Part shown: in pieces, positions 15,277 through 23,394 of the stretch
Layout of the letters: each line of letters opens with the position of its first letter
Numbering within the stretch: the stretch's first letter is position 1
NCBI GenBank assembly: GCA_005805305.1
Contig: SYMW01000288.1
Location: 1-49,647 of the forward strand
DNA: 49,647 nt
Reading direction: 5' to 3'
Source: Verrucomicrobiales bacterium
GTDB taxonomy: Bacteria > Verrucomicrobiota > Verrucomicrobiia > Limisphaerales > F1-80-MAGS106
Program-made: the position numbers and the translations under genes
The notes under the pieces: generated by a model
The model's database searches: none
Told to the model about the DNA's origin: nothing
The model's input: only the letters and a program-made list of their open reading frames with translations

Positions 15277-16035
15277 TTAGGTCGACGTCAGATTCTTGAT
15301 CGCGTCTCGGACGCGGGCCGCCTTTTCGTAATCCTCAAGCCGAACCGCCTCCGCGAGATCCTTTTCCAATTGCTCGCGAGCGGTCATGGGTTTCTTATCC
15401 CGCACTTCCTCCAGCCAGGATTCCAGGGACTGGATCTCCCCGCTGAATTCTATCAAATCCGACCGTGAGCGGTCGTTGAAAAACTGCCGGATTTCCTGTA
15501 TGCCAACCTCAATGGCTTGAATAGCGGCGTCAAAGCTCTCTAATTTCAGCAAGTGACTCGCTGTGGCCCGGGTCTCCATCATGAGGAGCTGGGGTCGAAA
15601 TTGCTGGAGGGACCAGGCAAGCTCGTCGTTTTCCGCATATTCCTCAACGAAATCGAACGCTTCCCTGTTCCTTTGAGTATCGCGAAGCACACTGTCAAAA
15701 TCATCGAGTTGGAGAAGGCAAATGTATCGATGATGGTATTGCAACGCTTCCTGGTGCAGTTTCATGCAGTCCTCCGGAGGCAACGTGAAATTCGAGTCAT
15801 CTCCGCCATTCTCCTTCTTGTGGCGAGCCAGGCCGTCTTTAAAATGTTCCAGCAAACTCTCCTTCCCAAATGGCCTCTTCCCATCCGGTCTCCCACTGGT
15901 GTACATCTGCAGCAACCCCAGATCGATCCGGAGTTGAATAATCTCCCTGCCATTGGCAGACAGAAGTCGTCTGGCAACCACTTGGCCGGGTTTGTAATCC
16001 CACTCTTCAAGCAGGTGGGAAATGTCATCTTTCAT
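15277..16035 (-). CDS. UvrB/UvrC-motif protein
   Basis: A 252-residue soluble, mostly alpha-helical protein. The C-terminal 35 residues (EQLEKDLAEAVRLEDYEKAA followed by RVRDAIKNL) form a UVR motif, the helical hairpin with which UvrB contacts UvrC and which also occurs in Clp adaptors such as McsA. The remainder (charged, with an acidic EEYAENDELAW region) is not recognised. The open frame extends upstream to 16167 over the end of the next gene, but MKDDISHLLEEWDY at 16035 is the sensible start. It probably acts through protein contacts; no catalytic motif is visible. Confidence 0.82.
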   Translation of the reverse strand: MKDDISHLLEEWDYKPGQVVARRLLSANGREIIQLRIDLGLLQMYTSGRPDGKRPFGKESLLEHFKDGLARHKKENGGDDSNFTLPPEDCMKLHQEALQYHHRYICLLQLDDFDSVLRDTQRNREAFDFVEEYAENDELAWSLQQFRPQLLMMETRATASHLLKLESFDAAIQAIEVGIQEIRQFFNDRSRSDLIEFSGEIQSLESWLEEVRDKKPMTAREQLEKDLAEAVRLEDYEKAARVRDAIKNLTST

Positions 16036-16123
16036 CGGATCAATATGACCGCGGCGGAAAGGCAAGTCAAACGCGCGGAGCACCCGGCTCCGCGAAGGCG
16101 CAATCGCTGGTTTGGCCGCGGAA

Positions 16124-17023
16124 TCATGGCGGTTGCGGATACGCTCCCATCGTGTCCAGGACCGCACGCACCCGGGGAACTTCGTGGGTCCGAAACAAGT
16201 CAGTTTTACCCAGGGCCGCGAGCACGGCGAAAAATCCTTCAGCCGACCTCACCTCTTCCCCAAAATACTCAAATGCGTGAGGCAGGGCGTGGCAAATGGG
16301 ATACCCAAGCGTCCGCAACCGGAAAGAATTCAGAAACACGGTCATCTGGTGCCGAACCCGGGCGGCGCTATCCTGAAGGTTCCGATAGTAAAAACCCAAG
16401 CCCGGATCGAGAAAAATCTTGGTCAAACCGGCCGCATTGGCTTTGTCGAGCTCCCGGGCAAAATAGTCTCTGCAGGCCAGGATTGGATCGGCCTCCAAAT
16501 CGAAATCCACAACGTCACGGACATTCGCGCCCTGCACGCAGCAAATGATCACACCTGCGTCGTGCGCCGCAATCTCCCGGTAAATGTCGGCGCTGTCCGC
16601 GCTGCCGGTCAAATTAATCAACGCGGCGCCCGCTCGCAGAACGTTCCTGGCCACCCGAGTATCGTAGGTCTCCACCGACACGAGGATGCCTTCCGAACGC
16701 AAGATTTGAACGAATGGAACCACCCGGGAAGATTGCGTCCCTTCATCGGCGCGGGCAGCGTGGGGCAAGGTCGACTCGGCGCCCACATCAATCAAGTCCG
16801 CGCCTTGCGCCGCCAAGACCCTGGCTCTTCTCAGAGCGGCATCGAGTGAAAGGCACACACTTTCGCGATACCAAGAATCCGCCGAGAGGTTGACCACCCC
16901 CATCAATGCCGGAGACCGGCCGAAATGAAACGTTCGGCCCGCGATCGAAAAAGGCGCCACGACCGCGGCGGCGGCATCCGAATGCGATTTCAAGAGTGAG
17001 CCTAAAGCTTCGATCGTCAACAT
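16124..17023 (-). CDS. Dihydropteroate-synthase-like protein (divergent)
   Basis: A 299-residue TIM-barrel protein with pterin-binding-enzyme motifs in order: MGVVNLSADSWYRES (41-55, cf. MGxxNxTPDSF), GADLIDVGAEST (74-85, cf. DIGGEST), FLDPGLGF (cf. DPGxGFGK) and FRTHEVPRV near the end (cf. RxHDV). The SRK loop that binds pABA and pterin phosphate in true FolP is not recognisable; the corresponding region reads CHALPHAFEYFG. It is therefore either a paralogue with another substrate or a very divergent folP. It leads the minus-strand series with the UVR-motif and YqeY-like genes and has no other folate gene nearby. Confidence 0.75.
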   Translation of the reverse strand: MLTIEALGSLLKSHSDAAAAVVAPFSIAGRTFHFGRSPALMGVVNLSADSWYRESVCLSLDAALRRARVLAAQGADLIDVGAESTLPHAARADEGTQSSRVVPFVQILRSEGILVSVETYDTRVARNVLRAGAALINLTGSADSADIYREIAAHDAGVIICCVQGANVRDVVDFDLEADPILACRDYFARELDKANAAGLTKIFLDPGLGFYYRNLQDSAARVRHQMTVFLNSFRLRTLGYPICHALPHAFEYFGEEVRSAEGFFAVLAALGKTDLFRTHEVPRVRAVLDTMGAYPQPP

Positions 17024-17040
17024 GTGTGTCTCTTTTGATC

Positions 17041-17200
17041 CTTAAAACGGCAGTAGCCCCTGGCGAATCTTCTCAAGATCCTACATATAAAGTACTTCCG
17101 AATCACCCACCAGATCCACAAGGGACATGCCTCCCTCTTCGTCAAACCTTTCTCATCCATCCTTTTGCAAATCTCGACGAGGATCAATTGCCGAATTAAG
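17041..17200 (+). repeat. Complete copy (B) of the terminal-inverted-repeat element, with an internal expansion
   Basis: A 160-bp block starting CTTAAAACGG and ending CCGAATTAAG, an imperfect inverted repeat of the start. It aligns with the reverse complement of 1350-1471, with about 38 extra bases between the shared GATCC and ATGCC blocks; part of that insert looks like a local duplication of the CAAGATCC/CAGATCC segment. It lies between the 5' end of the DHPS-like gene and the 3' end of tRNA-Arg. Confidence 0.75.
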
Positions 17201-17233
17201 GATGATCGGCGCGAGCCCGCTCGGGTGGAAAAA

Positions 17234-17310
17234 TGGCGCGCTCGGCGCGATTCGAACGCGCGACCACCTGCTTAGAAGGCAGGTGCTCTATCCAACTGAG
17301 CTACGAGCGC
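17234..17310 (-). tRNA. tRNA-Arg (anticodon TCT)
   Basis: On the minus strand the sequence folds as a full cloverleaf. The 7-bp acceptor stem is GCGCTCG/CGAGCGC, the D arm contains AGCTCAGTTGG, the anticodon stem CCTGC/GCAGG encloses the loop CTTCTAA with anticodon TCT, and the T arm is GCGCG-TTCGAAT-CGCGC. Discriminator G at 17237 is followed by a genomically encoded CCA (17236-17234). TCT reads AGA/AGG arginine codons. Confidence 0.95.
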
Positions 17311-17767
17311 AAAGCCCTTACCAGGAATGTGACGCCAAAATTCGGCGAATCTACAACGGCAGGCTCAAGGCAACAGGCCGTATCCGACGACCGAAAGTCC
17401 GTCACTCCATGCGAAGCGCATTTTGCCGGATCTAATCACAACAGCAAGTGGATTTGGATCCCAGGTGGGAATCCATCAGAGATCCGAATCGAAAACTGGA
17501 AGACTCATCATTCCCGCTGCGCTCCGAAAATCAACGAAGAAAGGAGGTTGATCGGACTTCACGATCATTGTCTCAAGGCGCATGCCGATCATGCTCCCGC
17601 ACACACGCGCCGCGAAAGCGCCAGCAACGTCCGCTTGGCGTTTGGCAAATTCCTGCTGCATCGGTCGCTGATGCGTCAGTGTTTTCCGCAACGCTCAATC
17701 ATGACCTTCAATCCGGGAAACGGAGCTCCTGGAGATCGGCCCACTTCTTAAACTATTCGGGACGGTC
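17311..17767. other. 457-bp stretch without a recognisable gene
   Basis: Between tRNA-Arg and the beta-helix gene all three plus-strand frames hold short open stretches of arginine/serine-rich shadow-type composition, and none has a recognisable motif. The tRNA promoter (minus strand) and the promoter of the beta-helix gene (plus strand) must lie here, but I cannot point to a convincing -35/-10 pair. Confidence 0.4.
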
Positions 17768-19354
17768 TTGGACATCCACCCTGCGTTGGTCGAGCAAACC
17801 CTTTTCGATTGCCGCATGCGAGCGAAAGGCTATGGTTGGCACGCTCCATCCGTTGTTATGATCGCCCTATCCAAATCCTTAATCGATCGCGCACTTCGAC
17901 CGCTCTCCGCTCTTGGAGCCTTGTCCCGCGCAACCCTTTTCAACGAGTCCTCTCCAAATCATGTGCAGGGCTCTTATCTGATCGCAGCAGTCCGCCGCTG
18001 GCGGAGACATCAAAGCGATGGGATCCGCCGTTTTTGCTTCAGCCTGATCGCGCTCTCGTGCGGGGCTTCCCCGCTACCGGGCGAGGCGGACGCGCTCGAG
18101 CATGATTTTTCGCCGAAGCCGGATGAGCGCCAGCTTCCCAAGGCCATGCATTCAAAGATGTCTCAACTCCCGCGCATCACGGTCGGGATTCGGGACGCCG
18201 ATATCGTGGGGTCAGACAACCGCGCGTTACAGGCGGCGGTGGATTACATCGCGGGGTTGGGAGGAGGCACGGTGGAGATTGGTCCGGGCCAATATGAGAT
18301 GAGGGATTCGTTGCATCTCAGATCCTTCGTCACCATCCGCGGCTCCAAGGAAGCCACCGTCCTGCGCAAGGCCAAGGCCTCGGTCTCTCCATTGGCGTTG
18401 GATGGGGACTTTGGCGAGGAACAGATCACCGTGGTCAATCCGGAGGGATTTCGAAGCGGCTATGGCGTTGCCATTTGGGATCAAGGCTCTGGGGGATTCC
18501 ACACCACTGTAGCGCGCATCACAGGCCAAAATGGGAGCACATTTTCCATCGACAAACCGCTCAACGCCGACTGCATGGTGGCGGGTAAAGCCCAGGCCGC
18601 CACCGTGTTTCCAGTGGTGAGCGGCTACCATGTGGAAGGCGCCCGCATCGAGGACTTGACGATCGACGGTAACAAGAAAGAAAATATCGGGCTCAACGGA
18701 TGCCGCGGCGCCGGCATTTTCCTATATCGCGGCTTTGGCGCGGTCATCAGCCGATGCACGATCCGGAACTACCACGGCGACGGCATCAGTTTCCAGCAAT
18801 CGAACGACGTGTTGGTGGAAGAGTGCGTGAGCGAGGATAACGCGGGTCTAGGGCTTCACCCTGGAAGCGGATCTCAGCGGCCCGTTGTGCGCGGAAACTT
18901 GGCGCGTCGTAACGGCGAGGATGGGTTGTTCCTGTGCTGGCGAGTGCGGCACGGCTTGTTCGAAAAAAACATCCTGGAGGACAACAAACGCCATGGAATC
19001 TCCATCGGCCACAAGGACAGCGACAACTTGCTGCGAGCAAACGAGGTGCGCGCAAACCATTTGGAAGGCGTATTTTTTCGGAATGAATCCCTGGGGATGG
19101 CTGGGCATCGAAACCAGTTCGAAGATAATCTCATCGAAAACAATGGGGTCAAATCCGCCGCCGCCGGGATCCGTATCCGAGGAGCGGCCAAAGACTTGGT
19201 CTTCAGAAACAATATCATTCGCGACACGCGCCCTGGCTCGGAGAAAACCCAGTCGGTCGGCATCCAGATCGAGGAGCAAGTAGGCGATATCCGCCTCGAA
19301 GGGAATCAAATCGATGCGTCGACGCGCGTGGAAGATCGTCGAAAACTGCGGTAA
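17768..19354 (+). CDS. Exported right-handed beta-helix repeat protein
   Basis: Up to 528 residues. From about residue 140 the protein is a parallel beta-helix of the pectate-lyase/NosD type: DNRALQAAVDYIAGLGGGTV (pectin-lyase-like entry), then repeated coils such as VISRCTIRNYHGDGISFQQS, NVLEDNKRHGISIGHKDSDN-like turns and FRNNIIRDTRPGS. Such proteins bind or cleave polysaccharide at the cell surface; no catalytic residues can be assigned. The first 60-80 codons look non-coding. A GTG at 17963 would place FCFSLIALSCGAS as a signal-peptide core, so the true start is probably 17963 and the stated start is only the longest frame. Confidence 0.75.
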   Translation: MDIHPALVEQTLFDCRMRAKGYGWHAPSVVMIALSKSLIDRALRPLSALGALSRATLFNESSPNHVQGSYLIAAVRRWRRHQSDGIRRFCFSLIALSCGASPLPGEADALEHDFSPKPDERQLPKAMHSKMSQLPRITVGIRDADIVGSDNRALQAAVDYIAGLGGGTVEIGPGQYEMRDSLHLRSFVTIRGSKEATVLRKAKASVSPLALDGDFGEEQITVVNPEGFRSGYGVAIWDQGSGGFHTTVARITGQNGSTFSIDKPLNADCMVAGKAQAATVFPVVSGYHVEGARIEDLTIDGNKKENIGLNGCRGAGIFLYRGFGAVISRCTIRNYHGDGISFQQSNDVLVEECVSEDNAGLGLHPGSGSQRPVVRGNLARRNGEDGLFLCWRVRHGLFEKNILEDNKRHGISIGHKDSDNLLRANEVRANHLEGVFFRNESLGMAGHRNQFEDNLIENNGVKSAAAGIRIRGAAKDLVFRNNIIRDTRPGSEKTQSVGIQIEEQVGDIRLEGNQIDASTRVEDRRKLR

Positions 19355-19553
19355 TCCAGGCCGCGAAACTCACAACCGGCCGTGAGCCGATCAAAACTAG
19401 GCCGGCACCAGAGCCGCCGCCAGGGGCTGCTGGATTCATGGAATCCGTGGGCCGAAATTCGGTTTGTTCAAGCCCCGTCCTGGATGAGGCGCTCCCGAGG
19501 CGGGAAGAGAGTGCCAGCAGGACCTCGCACGCCAGCGCCTCGGAATTCCTGAC
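19355..19553. other. Intergenic region downstream of the beta-helix gene
   Basis: About 200 bp with no open frame worth calling. It should hold the promoter of the zinc-ribbon gene; apart from the heptamer repeat directly after it I see no specific signal. Confidence 0.4.
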
Positions 19554-19574
19554 TTTTGATTTTTGATTTTTGAT
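19554..19574 (+). repeat. TTTTGAT tandem heptamer (3 units)
   Basis: Three exact TTTTGAT units in tandem, followed by TTATAGG, end 22 bp before the start codon at 19597. The AT-rich track in GC-rich surroundings is a candidate promoter or UP-like element, or a slippage-prone tract. Confidence 0.6.
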
Positions 19575-19596
19575 TTATAGGCCTACATTCATTCGA

Positions 19597-20217
19597 ATGT
19601 CATCAGACTCCGAGTCTCCGATGGATCGGCTTTGGCGGGAATACAGCCAGGTGTTCCGAGGGTTCGACGATCTCACTCTCGCGCGTTGGATGGCCCAGAC
19701 CTTGGGTCAGATCGAAGGCCGGGCATGGAGGCTCTCGCATCCTCTCCTAAGCGCCTACCGCCTCGCGGCGCAGGTGGGCCACGACCGACAGATCTGGTTC
19801 AAACGCTTGGTGTCGGTGCCCAGCGCTTACGGCGTGGCCGAATGTTGCAGAGCCCCATTGCTGCCCCTGTTCACGCGGGATGTCATCGACTCCGGCCTCG
19901 TGTGCCAGCATTGCTCAGAGACCGTGGTCCCTTTCTCTGAGTTCCCGGATCAGGCACGAAAACAAATTGGGGAGTGGGGCGAAAGCTACGCCCAACACCA
20001 CGCGGTCGCGCATTGGGATGATCTCCGGCGACAACAATCCGGCGATTACGAGACGGCGTGTGAAAAGGCAGCCCAAGAAGCTGAGCGTCTTTTGGTCGTG
20101 GCTTCACGAGAGATGGTGCCACGCTTCCTGGACATGTTTCAAGCGGTCGTCTGGGAGGATCAGGACGAATGCCTCGAGGTGCGGCCTGAGGATCTGGAAG
20201 TCGACGCGGAAGGTTAG
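19597..20217 (+). CDS. Hypothetical protein with a CxxC zinc-ribbon-like centre
   Basis: A 206-residue acidic cytosolic protein that I cannot assign to a named family. Residues about 82-105 hold ECCRAPLLPLFTRDVIDSGL then VCQHC, a CC...CxxC pattern consistent with a zinc ribbon. The C-terminal half is helical and very acidic (DEEDQDECLEVRPEDLEVDAE type composition). The frame is open to 19570 through a TTG inside the TTTTGAT track, but the ATG at 19597 is the natural start. It lies 48 bp before an AsmA-like gene on the same strand and may share its transcript. Confidence 0.7.
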   Translation: MSSDSESPMDRLWREYSQVFRGFDDLTLARWMAQTLGQIEGRAWRLSHPLLSAYRLAAQVGHDRQIWFKRLVSVPSAYGVAECCRAPLLPLFTRDVIDSGLVCQHCSETVVPFSEFPDQARKQIGEWGESYAQHHAVAHWDDLRRQQSGDYETACEKAAQEAERLLVVASREMVPRFLDMFQAVVWEDQDECLEVRPEDLEVDAEG

Positions 20218-20251
20218 AATGAAGAACGGGCGCGCGTATCGCAGCAGAAAG

Positions 20252-20258
20252 TGGGGAG
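20252..20258 (+). promoter_or_regulatory. Ribosome-binding site that sets the start of the AsmA-like gene
   Basis: GGGGAGG lies 7 bases before a GTG at 20266. The longer frame would start at the GTG at 20251, which overlaps this site. The spacing makes 20266 the likely start. Confidence 0.75.
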
Positions 20259-20265
20259 GCAAGCT

Positions 20266-20946
20266 GTGAGACTCTTGTTTCGGTGGGCCTTCAGGCTGCT
20301 CATTCTGACACTGGTACTCCTGGTTGCGGGCGTCCTTCTCCTCGACACGGCCGCCAAGTCGCTGATGGAAGGGCGGATTCGCTCGCAAACGGGGATGGAC
20401 GTCAAAATCGGCAAGGTGGAAATAGGCTTGTCCACGCCCACCTTTCGGATGGAGGGCTTCAAACTTTACAATCCGGCTGAATTTGGCGGAACAACCTTGG
20501 TGGAAATCCCTGAACTCTTCGTGGAATACGATCGCGACGCCGTGGCGCGCCAACAATTGAAGATCAAACTGCTTCGAATCAATGTCGCCGAGATCAGCGT
20601 CGTCCGGGATGCCGCGGGACGAACCAATCTGGAAGCGCTTCACTCGAGGACCAACTTGCCTCAGCAAGCGGGCATGGAATTCCTAGGCATCGAGACGCTC
20701 AACCTCACGCTCGGCAAGATGCGTTACCTCGACCTCAAAGCGCCCGGACAAGCCAAAGAAATCAACCTCGGCCTCAAGGAAGAAGTCGTCCGCAACGTCA
20801 AAAGTGTCGCCGACCTTTCAGGCGTGATGATCAAAGTGGCCTTGAAACAGGGCGCGGGATTGCTCGGAGGCGGTTGGCTGAATGTCCTGCTGCCTTCGCT
20901 GGGAAAGACCAATTCACCCGCCGCCCCTCCCGTCCGGAAGAAGTGA
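20266..20946 (+). CDS. AsmA-like membrane-anchored protein
   Basis: A 226-residue protein starting at a GTG with a strong ribosome-binding site. Basic residues and one hydrophobic helix (LLFRWAFRLLILTLVLLVAG) are followed by TAAKSLMEGRIRSQTGMDVK and IGLSTPTFRMEGFKLYNP, the AsmA/DUF748-type N-terminal pattern of a cleaved-or-anchored helix plus beta-strand repeats. AsmA-like proteins bridge the periplasm and are linked to lipid movement and outer-membrane assembly. At 226 residues it is much shorter than classical AsmA or TamB, so it keeps only the first repeats. The C-terminus is proline/lysine-rich (NSPAAPPVRKK). Confidence 0.7.
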   Translation: MRLLFRWAFRLLILTLVLLVAGVLLLDTAAKSLMEGRIRSQTGMDVKIGKVEIGLSTPTFRMEGFKLYNPAEFGGTTLVEIPELFVEYDRDAVARQQLKIKLLRINVAEISVVRDAAGRTNLEALHSRTNLPQQAGMEFLGIETLNLTLGKMRYLDLKAPGQAKEINLGLKEEVVRNVKSVADLSGVMIKVALKQGAGLLGGGWLNVLLPSLGKTNSPAAPPVRKK

Positions 20947-21058
20947 GGGTTCGAGGGGCGCGACCCGCTGTCGGCCCTTTGGAAAGCGTTGGCGAAACGG
21001 GAGGACGACGCCGCGGGCTCCGCGCACACGGTCAAGTTACGCGGCATTGGGTCCACGT

Positions 21059-22126
21059 TCAGATGTGAACCTTGAACTCCTGCCCCTTCTTGATCGACCG
21101 GCAGAAAGCCGCCATGAGCTGCGGGATGCGAAGCAGATCCTTCAAGCTGACGAGCTCCACCGGAGAATGCATGTAGCGGTTCGGCAAGCTGATGAGCGCG
21201 CTCGGTATCCCGCCTCTGGTCCAAAAAATGACATCCGTGTCCGTCCCGCTGGACGACGACATCGCCTCGTGCTGCAGCTTGATGTTCTCTTTTTTCGCGA
21301 CTGCTTCGAGTTGGGCCACCACCCCGGGATGGTTGCATCCGCCGTGGGTGAGAGCGGGACCGCCGCCGATCTTGATGTCTCCATGCTGAGGCTTGCTGAC
21401 CGTGGGATAATCCGTCGCGTGCGTCACATCCACCACCAGCGCCACCCCGGGATTCAACGAATACGCGATCTGCCGAGCCCCTAGCAAGCCGACTTCCTCC
21501 ATGATGTTTGAGACCGCGCAGACCTCCGCGTTCAAGCCCTTCACGCCTGAAAGCAACCGCATCGCCTCGGCGACGGCAAACGTGCCAATGCGGTTGTCGA
21601 AGGCCCGAGCAATCGCCAAATCGTTCCGCAGCAAGTCGAACTCGTCGGTCAGAGTGATGGGATCTCCAACTCGCAAGAGCTTCTCAGCCTCCTTCCTCGA
21701 CTCCACCCCAATGTCGATAAAAAGATCGTGAATCTTGGGAGCCTTATGGTCGCCATCCGACTTGGTGAGATGAGGCGCGACATTGCCGACGACCCCCTTG
21801 ACGGGCCCTTTCTTGGAGTGAATGCAGACGCGCTGGGCTTTAGTGATCGCCGCGTCCACTCCACCGAGCCGTCGGACGTAGATGAACCCTTCCTCTGAAA
21901 TGAAGTTGACCGTCATCGCAATTTCGTCCGCATGCGCCGCAAGCATCACGCGAGGGCTTCCGCCTTTGTTCTTAACAGCCACGCAGTTTCCGTACGCATC
22001 CCAGTAAGTTTCATCCGCGAAGGGGGTCACATAATCCAGCCAAACTCGTTGCCCCCTCGATTCGTGACCGGAGGGGCTTGGTGTATTCACCAGTGTTTTC
22101 AAAAACTCAAGAGATTCGGGTCGCAT
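21059..22126 (-). CDS. M42 family metallopeptidase (FrvX/glutamyl aminopeptidase-like)
   Basis: A 355-residue cytosolic aminopeptidase that works as a di-metal, often dodecameric, enzyme. All M42 residues are present: H65 and D67 (AAHADEIAM), D177 (AFDNRIGTF), catalytic E210 and metal E211 (IMEEVGLLGA), D233 (VVDVTHATDYP) and a late histidine (NRYMHSPVE). MRPESLEFLKTLVNTPSPSG at 22126 is the family-typical N-terminus; the frame open to 22309 runs over the proB promoter and start and is rejected. It is divergent to proB, sharing a short control region, and converges with the AsmA-like gene. Confidence 0.92.
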   Translation of the reverse strand: MRPESLEFLKTLVNTPSPSGHESRGQRVWLDYVTPFADETYWDAYGNCVAVKNKGGSPRVMLAAHADEIAMTVNFISEEGFIYVRRLGGVDAAITKAQRVCIHSKKGPVKGVVGNVAPHLTKSDGDHKAPKIHDLFIDIGVESRKEAEKLLRVGDPITLTDEFDLLRNDLAIARAFDNRIGTFAVAEAMRLLSGVKGLNAEVCAVSNIMEEVGLLGARQIAYSLNPGVALVVDVTHATDYPTVSKPQHGDIKIGGGPALTHGGCNHPGVVAQLEAVAKKENIKLQHEAMSSSSGTDTDVIFWTRGGIPSALISLPNRYMHSPVELVSLKDLLRIPQLMAAFCRSIKKGQEFKVHI

Positions 22127-22241
22127 GAAAGGAGATTCGCTACTGGAACGGCTTCGGGAAAGCAAAAACGGCCAGGCGCCAAAACGGGGCTCGGGATGAA
22201 TTGAGTTTGCGTTTTGAAAGCGGCGTTCATTAACTCCGGAC

Positions 22242-23318
22242 GTGCGTTCCGAATTGTTCAAGAAAGTCACCCGCATCGTGGTTAAACTGGGCACGGGAGT
22301 TCTCACCAATGCCCAGAAACAGCCTCACTTCGAGCAAATGGAGCAATTGGTCGCGCAGGTGGCACGGGAGCAAAAGACCGGAAAAGAGGTGCTAATCGTC
22401 ACGTCGGGCGCGGTCGGGGCGGGCATGGGGGTCCTGGGCTTCAACAAACGCCCTCCTTCACTCGAGTTGCTCCAAGCCTGTGCCGCTATCGGACAGTCCC
22501 GCCTGATGGCAACTTATGAGAGGCTGTTTGCCCAGCATGATCTGAACATCGCCCAGGTTCTCCTCACCCATGATGACTTGCAGCACCACGAACGCCATCT
22601 CAACGCCCGGAACACTCTCGTCACGCTCCTGAGGAACAGGATCATTCCTATCGTCAATGAAAACGACGCGGTTTCGGTCACCGAGCTGAAGTTCGGTGAC
22701 AATGATCGACTTTCCGCCTTGGTCGCCTGCCTGCTCCCGGCCGACTTGCTTCTGATCGCCACAACCGTCGATGGGTTCATTGAAAACTTCGGCACGCCCC
22801 AAGCCAAGACCGTCTCCTGCGTGGATCAAATCGACGCGTCCGTGGAGGCGGCCGCCGGAGGCACCGCAAGCGCCACGGCGGTTGGCGGCATGGCGACCAA
22901 AATTCACGCGGCGAAGATCGCCGTGAGAGCCGGAATCCCTCTCGTCGTGGCCTCAGGCCTCAAGAAAAATGTCCTTCGCCGGGTCTTGGACGGAGAGGAT
23001 GAAGGCACTTTGTTCGCCCCTAGTTGCAAGGGCTTGAAGGGGCGGAAACGTTGGATTGCCTTTTTTCACCATCCTCAAGGTACGTTCCGTGTGGATCCGG
23101 GTGCGCAATTCGCGCTCCGCGAGCGCGGAACCAGCCTCTTGCGCCCAGGGATCACGCGCGTCGAAGGTTGCTTTGAAAAAGGGGACGTCGTTCGAATCTG
23201 TGACTCGGAAGGCTCCGAGTTTGCCCGGGGCCTCTCCCGACTCTCATCCAGCCAGTGCGCCGAGTCCCCGGGATCCCGATCAGTCGTCGTTCATCGCGAC
23301 GATCTCGTCGTGTTTTGA
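22242..23318 (+). CDS. proB: Glutamate 5-kinase with PUA domain
   Basis: A 358-residue enzyme that phosphorylates glutamate, the first step of proline synthesis. The amino-acid kinase domain shows [46 protein letters not shown] and [13 protein letters not shown] (the last is a nucleotide/feedback-site hallmark). From about residue 280 a C-terminal PUA domain ([20 protein letters not shown]) completes the long form of ProB. The start codon is GTG. proA is not in the window, so the pathway is split. It is divergent from the M42 peptidase gene with only 115 bp between them. Confidence 0.95.
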   Translation: MRSELFKKVTRIVVKLGTGVLTNAQKQPHFEQMEQLVAQVAREQKTGKEVLIVTSGAVGAGMGVLGFNKRPPSLELLQACAAIGQSRLMATYERLFAQHDLNIAQVLLTHDDLQHHERHLNARNTLVTLLRNRIIPIVNENDAVSVTELKFGDNDRLSALVACLLPADLLLIATTVDGFIENFGTPQAKTVSCVDQIDASVEAAAGGTASATAVGGMATKIHAAKIAVRAGIPLVVASGLKKNVLRRVLDGEDEGTLFAPSCKGLKGRKRWIAFFHHPQGTFRVDPGAQFALRERGTSLLRPGITRVEGCFEKGDVVRICDSEGSEFARGLSRLSSSQCAESPGSRSVVVHRDDLVVF

Positions 23319-23394
23319 TGCCCGACCGCCTCGCCCGAGTCTGATGGCGGGCTGTGGCGCGGCTCACCGCGGCGGCTCCAACGTCTCCCGGCGC

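Noticed and set aside
17041-17310. Integrative element attached at tRNA-Arg
   Set aside because: I find no integrase gene and no direct repeat of the tRNA 3' end in the window.
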